Source of the DNA: 21-14-0-10-47-8 sp966211455
GTDB lineage: Bacteria > Bdellovibrionota > Bdellovibrionia > Bdellovibrionales > Bdellovibrionaceae
Assembly: GCA_966211455.1 (NCBI GenBank)
Contig: CBIHNI010000006.1
Coordinates: forward strand, 162,908-226,907
Reading direction: 5' to 3'
Length of the DNA: 64,000 nt
Under the pieces are notes generated by a model. The model saw only the letters and a program-made list of their open reading frames with translations. It ran no database searches and was not told the DNA's origin. Positions 1 to 6,626 of the stretch are shown piece by piece. The translations under genes were made by a program, and so were the position numbers. How positions within the stretch are numbered: position 1 is the first letter of the stretch; each line of letters begins with the position of its first letter.

Positions 1-1268
1 ACGTCGAAAAAAACCAAAAAGCCCTCAACGCCCAAAACGCCGAGGCCGAAACGCAAGCCGAAGAGCGCATGAAGGCCATCAACACCCGCGAAAACCAGCA
101 GCAGGCCAAAATCCAAAAAGAGGCGCAAGAGTCCCTGCGCAAACAGCAAGATCAAATCAACCGCGTGCAAAATGAAGCGAACAACGAGATCACTCGCATT
201 TACCAAAACGGCAACGAAAAGCGCGCAAGCCTTCAGCAGAAAAACGCCGACGAACTTCGTCAGCTGAACGAGCGCTATCACAAAACCGTGCAGACCGAAA
301 CCGCCCTCCGCAACGACACTTTGGAAAAGCAGCGCGCGCAAAGCAACGAGACATTGAAGAAACAGCAGATCTCGAACGAAACCCGCATTCGTGACGAGCA
401 ATTGCGCGGCGAAAACAATCTCAATTCGGTGAAACAGAAATTCAAAGTCGAAACCCAAAAGCAGCAGGCCGACGGCCAAGCCCGCCTGGATCGCGAAAGA
501 CAAGAAAATCAACAGAAACTGAACCGCGAGGTTTTGCGCGGTCGCGATCAGCAAGAAAAAGTCTACAACGAAAGCGAAGCGCACATCCAATCGGTTCACG
601 AAGACGGCGAACGCAAAGTCAAAGAGCAAAAGGTCATCTATGACGACAAGCTGAAACGCCAAGACGAGTCTTACAAATACGAATCCCAAAAGCAGCGCAC
701 CCAGTACGAAGCGCAATCGTCCGAAATGCAGAAGAACTATCAAGCGGCTTTCCAGCGCAATAAGGAAATTCAAGACGGAAACTTAAAGCGTCAGAACGAG
801 CATTTCCAGGAAAGCTACAAGATCAACGACGTCGCCCACAAAAACTCGCTCAAAAGTCAGGATCAAGTTTTTGATCGCGAGCTGAACGAGCTGAAACAAA
901 ATCAGCTCACCGAAGCGGCCCGTTACGACAATAAAGCCAACGATCCCTTCTTTAAAATTCAAAATCGCGGCAGCAAGCTGACCGAAAATTCGCACTCTTA
1001 CGTGCTTCGTGCCTACTCGCCCGAAAAAGACAAAGACGGCGTTAAAATCCGCGTCCAGGGCGACCGTGCAGTCGTGGCCGGCTCGCGCTCGTTCAAAGAT
1101 CAAATCAAAGAAGAAGACAAAACGGTTTCGACAAACTCTTATCAGACATTCCGCGAAGAGTTTAAATTCGAGCACCCCGTCGCGCAGAATGCGATTCAGC
1201 AGCAACGGGATGGCGACTTTCTTGAATTTGTGATTCCTAAAATCGGATCGTTATCGAAAAAGGTCTAA
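1..1268 (+). CDS. Large coiled-coil protein with C-terminal alpha-crystallin (Hsp20)-like domain, 5'-truncated by window edge
   Basis: The reading frame is open from base 3, so the gene starts upstream and the ATG at 69 is internal. Counting from that Met, residues 1 to about 290 are almost pure charged helix (Gln, Glu, Lys, Arg, Asn) with few prolines, as in a long coiled coil. The last 105 residues differ: a DPFF motif near 293, the strand-like GDRAVVAGSRSF near 330, a YQTFREEFKF segment and a final FVIPK near 386. This order matches the Hsp20/alpha-crystallin fold (DPF, GDRLxVSGER, YGxFxRxFxLP, LTVTLPK). Inference: a scaffold or filament-like protein carrying a small heat-shock-type binding domain. 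The exact role is unknown. Confidence 0.75.
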   Translation, partial: VEKNQKALNAQNAEAETQAEERMKAINTRENQQQAKIQKEAQESLRKQQDQINRVQNEANNEITRIYQNGNEKRASLQQKNADELRQLNERYHKTVQTETALRNDTLEKQRAQSNETLKKQQISNETRIRDEQLRGENNLNSVKQKFKVETQKQQADGQARLDRERQENQQKLNREVLRGRDQQEKVYNESEAHIQSVHEDGERKVKEQKVIYDDKLKRQDESYKYESQKQRTQYEAQSSEMQKNYQAAFQRNKEIQDGNLKRQNEHFQESYKINDVAHKNSLKSQDQVFDRELNELKQNQLTEAARYDNKANDPFFKIQNRGSKLTENSHSYVLRAYSPEKDKDGVKIRVQGDRAVVAGSRSFKDQIKEEDKTVSTNSYQTFREEFKFEHPVAQNAIQQQRDGDFLEFVIPKIGSLSKKV

Positions 1269-1271
1269 GGA

Positions 1272-1508
1272 TTAGACCTTCATCAGGTAGCGAATTTCTC
1301 GCATCATAAATTGCATTCGAGCCTGCATATCTGAAAGCTGTTTCATATTGGCTTCCAGTTGCTCTAAAAGATCTGTCTCCTGAACTGGCACATCCGCCAT
1401 TTCATGGTAGGCCAACTGAGCGGAATACATTCCATCGGTCGCGCCTGAAGATGAAATTTCCGATGACACCAAAGTCGACAAATCCATTTCCGTTTGCGGT
1501 GTTCTCAT
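1272..1508 (-). CDS. Small conserved-looking protein of unknown function, 78 aa
   Basis: I chose the ATG at 1508 because a clear ribosome binding site (AAGGGAGAAA) sits just upstream. The longer in-frame GTG/ATG start at 1538 has no such site. The product is acidic and Ser/Thr-rich in its first half. The second half is Met/Gln/Leu-rich with heptad-like spacing (EANMKQLSDMQARMQFMM), so probably helical or coiled coil. There is no signal peptide or membrane segment. It converges tail to tail with the coiled-coil protein, with three bases between their stops. I do not recognise the family. Confidence 0.6.
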   Translation of the reverse strand: MRTPQTEMDLSTLVSSEISSSGATDGMYSAQLAYHEMADVPVQETDLLEQLEANMKQLSDMQARMQFMMREIRYLMKV

Positions 1509-1607
1509 ACTTTCTCCCTTTTCACACGTATTCCCCATATCAAAGTCTAGGTCCTACGCTCGATTTCTCAACTTAAATTCCCTTACATAGAAATATTACA
1601 TATCTGG

Positions 1608-2234
1608 TCAATACTCACATTTCAGGTCTTCGATATCGACAGACGCAATGCTCGTACGCTTGGTTTGAGCTGACAGATAAGTCGCCATCACACTGCCCGA
1701 ATCGTCCCGGTGCTTCAAACCCAGAACATGTCCCAGCTCGTGCACCAGGATACTTTCCAAATGGACGTCGCTTCCGGCTTTCGGAGCCTCCAGATAGAAA
1801 TCAAAATTTTTGTCATTGATTCGGATGTCGGCTTCTTTGATCTGATCGCCGACCCAATACACGGATGTGCGCGCCTGCTCGGTGGATTTATTGCTTTCCC
1901 AACTGGTCATCCAATAAATGACATTCATTCCATCCTGGCTTGGCCCTGGGCTCTGGTAACCGGTCTGCTGAATGCGGAACACAGCTCGCCCCATGGTTTG
2001 CTCCCAACGAGCAATCGCCTTCTCTAAGGCTGGCAACATGGCCGTGGGAAAAGACTCGTGAACATACAAAGGGATGGTGCCGCTATCTTTCCAAGAGATT
2101 CTCTCGCCATAAACGTTTTGAACGAAGCCACAATCAGGTTGGGCTTCGCGCTTGGTTCCGCAATTGACCAAGACAAAACAAACAGCTGGAAGAAGCAACG
2201 TGAGCCATCGCTTCCGAAATCGAGAGAGCTTCAT
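1608..2234 (-). CDS. Matrixin-like zinc metalloprotease, lipoprotein
   Basis: Residues 1-25 form a lipoprotein signal peptide: a basic start, a hydrophobic core and the lipobox LVNC with Cys25 as the lipidation site. A full metzincin zinc motif, HELGHVLGLKH, lies at about 165-175 (zinc ligands His165, His169, His175; catalytic Glu166). It is followed by SVMA with the Met-turn Met183, as in matrixins (peptidase M10 type). The length of 208 aa fits a bare catalytic domain. Inference: an envelope-anchored or prey-directed peptidase. No obvious partner gene is adjacent; the upstream gene on this strand is a response regulator 517 bases away. Confidence 0.85.
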   Translation of the reverse strand: MKLSRFRKRWLTLLLPAVCFVLVNCGTKREAQPDCGFVQNVYGERISWKDSGTIPLYVHESFPTAMLPALEKAIARWEQTMGRAVFRIQQTGYQSPGPSQDGMNVIYWMTSWESNKSTEQARTSVYWVGDQIKEADIRINDKNFDFYLEAPKAGSDVHLESILVHELGHVLGLKHRDDSGSVMATYLSAQTKRTSIASVDIEDLKCEY

Positions 2235-2751
2235 ACTGTTTCCACATTACAAAGCCGAAGCCAACCCCAGTATTTTTCTAAGTCGCTAAAATAACTTGGC
2301 TTTTGCCATATCATCCTGAGACAAACAAACCCGTCAAAATCCCTGTCAGCCACAGAAAATCCCAGTTTTTAAATCGATTTTAAAGATAAGCGCTTGAAAT
2401 GCCTGCAAAAAATTCCTGTCAAAAGAGTCGACAGTGAAAAGCCCGATGGTGTCACTTCGAATCCAAAAAACTTGGCAAGCGACTTGCTATTACACAAAGG
2501 CAAGTGACCTGGCTCTCTCCGCATTCGCGGGATTCTCGAGAGTCGCATACACCTTTCACCCTATCCTGCCTATGCTGGAAGGGGAGCTAAAACGAATAGC
2601 TCCTCCCTTCCTGTCCGCGCGGAGACAGGCACTTTGAGGTTCCATAAGATTATCTTATGCTAAAACGCCCCTACAGACTGGTGTCACCTTGGGACTTTCG
2701 CCCAATGCATAAGCAAATGTTATATTGAGTGGCTGAAGGTTGGACAGCGGC
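2235..2751. other. 517-base gap with hairpins, no convincing gene
   Basis: No reading frame here has a good start and protein-like composition. The DNA is rich in short inverted repeats: GCAAG-CGA-CTTGC near 2474, CCGC-ATTC-GCGG near 2518, an imperfect hairpin at 2577-2611 (GGAAGGGGAGCTA against TAGCTCCTCCCTTCC), and the near-perfect palindrome CATAAGAT-T-ATCTTATG at 2643-2659. The cluster at about 2470-2660 could be a structured small RNA or leftover regulatory DNA. I could not assign a known RNA family or a convincing promoter. Confidence 0.35.
2643..2659. repeat. 17-base palindrome CATAAGAT/ATCTTATG
   Basis: Two perfect 8-base arms are separated by one base. It lies about 90 bases past the stop of the OmpR-type response regulator gene. 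It could be an operator or a short stem. There is no T-run that would make it a standard terminator. Confidence 0.4.
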
Positions 2752-3441
2752 TTACAAAGCCATTCGGTAGCCAACGCCACGAACGGTCTCGATCGAATCG
2801 CCCATATCATCTAGCTTCTTACGCAAAGAAGCCATGTGGACGTCGATCGTGCGATCCGTGACATTCAGGTTACCAAGGGCGCGTTCGCGCAGTTTATCGC
2901 GGGTCAAGACCTGGCCCGACTGGCGGAGCAGCTCGCAAAGGATTTTGAATTCAGTGAGGGTCAATGGGATTTCGCTTCCACGCAACATCACGCGATGAGC
3001 AGAGAAATCCACGGTCAGGTCTTTCACAACCAGATTCTTTTGTTGCGCACGATGAGTGCTCTGGGCACGACGCACAAGGGCGTGAGCGCGAGCAATCAGT
3101 TCTTTTACCGAGAACGGCTTGGTCACGTAATCGTCGGCACCCATTTCAAGCGCCTGGATCTTCTCGGCCTCCCCGTCAAGACCGGTCACCATCATGATGG
3201 GCGTCTCAGAGAAGCGGGCATGGCTGCGAATTTCACGAATGATGTCACGGCCTGATTTTCCAGGCATCATATGATCCAGCAATACAATATTCGGCTGAAA
3301 GGCTTCCAGAGCCTGCAGAACCAGGTCTCCTGACGGCAAACCATGGGCGGCCGCACCTGCATCGACGAATTGCGATACGAGAAACTCTCGGATTTCAGAT
3401 TCATCTTCAACAATCAGGACTCGGAGATTTTGATCAGACAT
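2752..3441 (-). CDS. OmpR/PhoB-family two-component response regulator
   Basis: The N-terminal receiver domain (about 7-120) has the acidic pair EDE near 12-14, the phosphoacceptor Asp56 in VLLDHMMPG, the switch Thr86 region and Lys108 in YVTKPF. The C-terminal winged-helix DNA-binding domain (about 140-229) includes LTLTEFKILCELLRQSG and ends in VRGVGYRM, typical of PhoB-type regulators. The length of 229 aa is standard. No histidine kinase is adjacent, so it looks like an orphan regulator. Its target genes and stimulus cannot be read from the sequence. Confidence 0.93.
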   Translation of the reverse strand: MSDQNLRVLIVEDESEIREFLVSQFVDAGAAAHGLPSGDLVLQALEAFQPNIVLLDHMMPGKSGRDIIREIRSHARFSETPIMMVTGLDGEAEKIQALEMGADDYVTKPFSVKELIARAHALVRRAQSTHRAQQKNLVVKDLTVDFSAHRVMLRGSEIPLTLTEFKILCELLRQSGQVLTRDKLRERALGNLNVTDRTIDVHMASLRKKLDDMGDSIETVRGVGYRMAL

Positions 3442-3557
3442 GAGAATTCCTAGCTACCTTACGTATATATAAGCCTTGTTTCATATTCGCATTTTGTTTT
3501 GCGCAGAGATCTATTTATGAATTGAATGTGCTTCGTGTAAAATAAATTTTTCCTTAA

Positions 3558-3589
3558 TTCCAGAAAAATTGAGGTTCTCCCCTCTGGAA
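3558..3589 (-). terminator. Weak hairpin downstream of lgt
   Basis: TTCCAGA (3558-3564) pairs with TCTGGAA (3583-3589), with an inner GAGG/CCTC. It lies about 70 bases after the lgt stop in the direction of transcription. The T-run on the minus strand is interrupted, so function as a terminator is only possible. Confidence 0.3.
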
Positions 3590-3655
3590 CTAAATTAAAA
3601 AACTAGATGCGCTGAGACAGCTGAAGATTAAAAAATACGCTCTTTTATGCCGTTT

Positions 3656-4447
3656 TCACGACATCTTCGAAGGCGGACCGGTGCGTTTGGCGCGAATAAA
3701 AAACCAAATTCCAACAAGCACGAAGGGGATACTGAGCAACTGTCCCATATTCAGAGTCATTTGATTCTCGAAGGATTCTTGGTTCTCTTTGAAGAATTCG
3801 ATGACGAATCGGCAGACGAAAACGGCCGCGAGCACAAAGCCAAAGATCATTCCGCGCGGCGTATTCGCCTTCGTTTTCAGATACATGCGATAAGCAATCG
3901 CGAAGATCACAAAGTAACACAGGCTCTCGTAAACCATGGCCGGATGGCGCGGAAACTGATCGACGCGATCAAAAACCACTCCCCAATTTCCTTCGGTGGG
4001 TTTACCTAAGATTTCCGAATTCATCAGGTTTCCCAGCCGAATGAAACCACCCGTCATAACCGTCGGGATGATCAGGCGATCATACAGCCACATCAAGGTG
4101 AACTCTGGATTTTTGCGCTTGAAGAGCCAAACGGCGATCAGCACGCCCAACACGCCGCCGTGGCTGGCCAAGCCACCTTCCCAGATTTTAAAAATTTCTA
4201 AAGGATTGCTCAGGTAAAAGACCGGATCATAGAAAAGGCAGTGTCCCAAACGGGCGCCGATGGTGGTTCCCGCGACCAGATGCACAAGCAATGAATCCAG
4301 CTGTTCGGTGGTTTTTCCCTCCCACAGGCAGATCTTGCGCATGATCGAATAACCCAACGTGAAGCCGATCAGAAATCCCAGGCTGTACCAGCGAAGCTGC
4401 AGGAAACCCAAAGAGAAAATAATCGGGTCCACATTCCAATGAATCAT
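3656..4447 (-). CDS. lgt: Prolipoprotein diacylglyceryl transferase
   Basis: This inner-membrane enzyme transfers diacylglycerol from phosphatidylglycerol to the lipobox cysteine of prolipoproteins, the first step of lipoprotein maturation. It has 263 aa with about seven hydrophobic segments and Lgt signatures: an RWYSLGFLIG start, the GARLGHCLFYDP loop, GGLASHGGVLG, and the Lgt-signature stretch RLGNLMNSEI. The ATG at 4447 has a good AGGAG site 8 bases upstream. It follows hslO by 12 bases, so the two are probably co-transcribed. The window contains several lipobox proteins that would be its substrates. Confidence 0.95.
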   Translation of the reverse strand: MIHWNVDPIIFSLGFLQLRWYSLGFLIGFTLGYSIMRKICLWEGKTTEQLDSLLVHLVAGTTIGARLGHCLFYDPVFYLSNPLEIFKIWEGGLASHGGVLGVLIAVWLFKRKNPEFTLMWLYDRLIIPTVMTGGFIRLGNLMNSEILGKPTEGNWGVVFDRVDQFPRHPAMVYESLCYFVIFAIAYRMYLKTKANTPRGMIFGFVLAAVFVCRFVIEFFKENQESFENQMTLNMGQLLSIPFVLVGIWFFIRAKRTGPPSKMS

Positions 4448-4459
4448 GACAACTCCTGA

Positions 4460-5353
4460 TCAATGCATCGAATTACGATGCAACTGAGTCCGCAAATCCT
4501 GCAGCTCATCAACAGAAACCGTATAGCGCCGTCCGCACATCTGGCAGGTGATCTCGGCATTTTCTTTTTGTTGAATCATATCATCCAAGTCGGCAAGCCC
4601 CAGCGATCCCAACGAACGCAGCACGCGTTCCTGAGTGCAAGGACAGTGATACTGAACTTCGAAATCATGCGGAATTTCCGAGTAAGGAATTCCAACCAGA
4701 TAAGGGGCCACAAGCTGAGCCGCCGTCTTCCCCTGCGCGATTTCCTGCGACACATTGGTTTTGTGTTTGTCGGCGTTTTCTTGAATTTTCTCGACCACGG
4801 ACTCTTCAACCCCTGGCATCACTTCTAAAAGCACGCCGCCAGCCGATTTCACTTTACCGTTGCTATCCAAAAGGACGCCGACTGAAACCAAGGATCGAAT
4901 TTGATGCGATTGATGCAGATAATGAGCGATATCATCGCCCACTTCGCCGGACGCCATTTCCACCGTTCCAAAGAAAGGCTGACGCTGAAATGGCTGCTGC
5001 CGAGATACGGTCAGATTGCCGAAGCCAATCGCTTTTCGCAGGCTCAGGGCGTCTTCTTCGGTGGGGGCAAAGTACTGCGGATGTGGGCAGTAACCGCGCA
5101 CATGTCCTTCGTAGCTGGCCTGTCCGTACAGACTGCCAAGCGGACCATTGCCTTTCAACAAAAGGCCGACTTCTTGACCATCTTTCAGTTGGCTTGCCAT
5201 CAACAAGGCTCCGACCATGGCGCGACCGACACCGATCGTCGCCAAAGGGGCCGCGTGCAAAATGCTTTGCATCTCGGCCACGACGGCGGTGGCGTCGACA
5301 GCGGCGACTCGAACTGTCAGATCATTTGTCACAAAACGATGAACTTTACTCAC
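4460..5353 (-). CDS. hslO: Hsp33 redox-regulated chaperone
   Basis: This cytosolic holdase chaperone is activated when oxidative stress releases its zinc and forms disulfides. The C-terminal zinc/redox site is intact: CPC within HCPCTQER near 240 and CxxC within CQMCGRRY near 273, the CxC...CxxC pattern of the family. The N-terminal part carries the family-typical GRAMVGALLMASQLKDGQ and LLKGNGPLG. Length 297 aa is normal. The start is a GTG with only a close AGGA site upstream, so the exact start is less sure. It precedes lgt in an apparent two-gene operon. Confidence 0.93.
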   Translation of the reverse strand: MSKVHRFVTNDLTVRVAAVDATAVVAEMQSILHAAPLATIGVGRAMVGALLMASQLKDGQEVGLLLKGNGPLGSLYGQASYEGHVRGYCPHPQYFAPTEEDALSLRKAIGFGNLTVSRQQPFQRQPFFGTVEMASGEVGDDIAHYLHQSHQIRSLVSVGVLLDSNGKVKSAGGVLLEVMPGVEESVVEKIQENADKHKTNVSQEIAQGKTAAQLVAPYLVGIPYSEIPHDFEVQYHCPCTQERVLRSLGSLGLADLDDMIQQKENAEITCQMCGRRYTVSVDELQDLRTQLHRNSMH

Positions 5354-5415
5354 GTCCTGACTTTAGCATTATCCGGTTGGCGTGCGCAAACCATTCCAGC
5401 TATCCTACATTACGC

Positions 5416-5901
5416 ATGAGAATTTTAATGTTCCGACACGCTGAAAGAGAAAATTCGGGAAGCTCCAACCCACCTCTCAGTTCGCATGGATTGAAGCAAG
5501 CACAGAAGCTGGTCGAAGACATCGATCTCAATGTTTTGCCACGCCCAAGCAAATTGCTCTGCTCGCCTAAATTGCGAGCACAACAAACCTTTCGTCAGAT
5601 CGAAAGCCATCTGGGCATTCCGCTGCAAATTCAACCCGATTTGGACGAGCGTCAAAGCTCGGAACCCATCGATCTTTTCACCCGACGCGTGCAAAGATTC
5701 TTGAACTCTTTCGAAGGCCAAGCTGGAGTGATTTATTTCGTTTCGCATCTAGATTGGATCGAAGAAGCCCTGCGCTTGATCCCCTCCGATGCGGATTTGC
5801 TGCACGACCGCTATCAAACCTGGATGCCGGCACAGTCTTTGGAATTCGAGTATCAAGACGGACTGTGGCAACATCCCGTTTTAAGGAGAAGCACATGCTG
5901 A
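5416..5901 (+). CDS. Histidine phosphatase family protein (phosphohistidine phosphatase-like)
   Basis: The catalytic RHG-type motif appears as FRHAERE at the very N-terminus (phospho-accepting His). The body has the SPKLRAQQTFRQI segment typical of SixA/phosphoglycerate-mutase-type phosphatases, and a second His occurs in FVSHLDWIEE. It has 161 aa, the size of small SixA-like enzymes. The ATG at 5416 is used here; an in-frame ATG at 5428 would begin MFRHAE and is an alternative. It overlaps the next gene by 7 bases, so they are probably translationally coupled. The substrate is unknown. Confidence 0.8.
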   Translation: MRILMFRHAERENSGSSNPPLSSHGLKQAQKLVEDIDLNVLPRPSKLLCSPKLRAQQTFRQIESHLGIPLQIQPDLDERQSSEPIDLFTRRVQRFLNSFEGQAGVIYFVSHLDWIEEALRLIPSDADLLHDRYQTWMPAQSLEFEYQDGLWQHPVLRRSTC

Positions 5902-6509
5902 TTCGAAATATCTGGGCCGTCGGCCGCAATTACGCCGATCACGCCAAAGAATTGGGAAATGCTGTTCCCGCCAAACCGATGATGTTTCTAAAAGCTGGCA
6001 GCTCGGCCAGCGTCAATTCGAATGAAATTGTGCTTCCGCACTGGGCGACCGATGTGCATCACGAAGTCGAACTTGCTCTGAAATTCAGCAACAGCCTGCA
6101 CGTCATCGAAGGCGCGGTGGCGCTGGATCTGACCGAGCGCACTTTGCAGAACGAGGCGAAGAAGGCCGGCGCTCCGTGGACATTGGCCAAGTCCTTTCAC
6201 AATGCCTGTGCGGTCTCTGCCTTCTTTTCGATCAAAAAATTGGACGAGTGCCGCGATCTGCGCCTGCGCCTTTGGGTGAACGACGAGCTCCGCCAGGATG
6301 GCCGCACTTCGCAGATGATTTTTGGCCTGGAACAGGTCATCGAGTATGCAAAGGAACATTTTCCAGTTTGCCCGGGTGATTTGCTTCTGACTGGCACCCC
6401 GGCCGGCGTCGGCCCCTTAAAGCCAGGCGATCGCGTCAAAGCCGAAATTGAGGGCCAGATTTCGCACACTTGGACGATCCGGCAAGAGGCTCCTCCGGTC
6501 AAAGCTTAA
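5895..6509 (+). CDS. Fumarylacetoacetate hydrolase family protein
   Basis: The 204 aa match the FAH/MhpD-like fold: an N-terminal VGRNYADHAKELG, then HHEVELALKF with the metal-binding acidic residues, a central AKSFHNACAVS, and the C-terminal GDLLLTGTPAGVGPLKPGD signature. Family members hydrolyse C-C bonds of fumarylpyruvate or act as oxaloacetate tautomerase or decarboxylase. The specific reaction cannot be chosen from the sequence. A strong AAGGAG precedes the ATG at 5895, and the start overlaps the upstream phosphatase gene by 7 bases. Confidence 0.9.
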   Translation: MLIRNIWAVGRNYADHAKELGNAVPAKPMMFLKAGSSASVNSNEIVLPHWATDVHHEVELALKFSNSLHVIEGAVALDLTERTLQNEAKKAGAPWTLAKSFHNACAVSAFFSIKKLDECRDLRLRLWVNDELRQDGRTSQMIFGLEQVIEYAKEHFPVCPGDLLLTGTPAGVGPLKPGDRVKAEIEGQISHTWTIRQEAPPVKA

Positions 6510-6626
6510 GCTTTCCCACACCCGCCTTCAAAACGGCGCATTTTCAGAGACGGAAAGCGCTTGAATTTCGTTTGCGATCAGGCGAAAACTTCCTCACTTT
6601 TTTGCATCTACAATCAGGAGATTCGA

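Noticed and set aside
2434..2637. Possible 67-aa gene between the protease and response regulator genes
   Set aside because: Covers the hairpins, has no ribosome binding site and a random-looking composition.
2716..2724. TG-T-TATATT promoter-like string on the plus strand
   Set aside because: It points into the 3' end of a minus-strand gene, has no -35 element and no downstream target.
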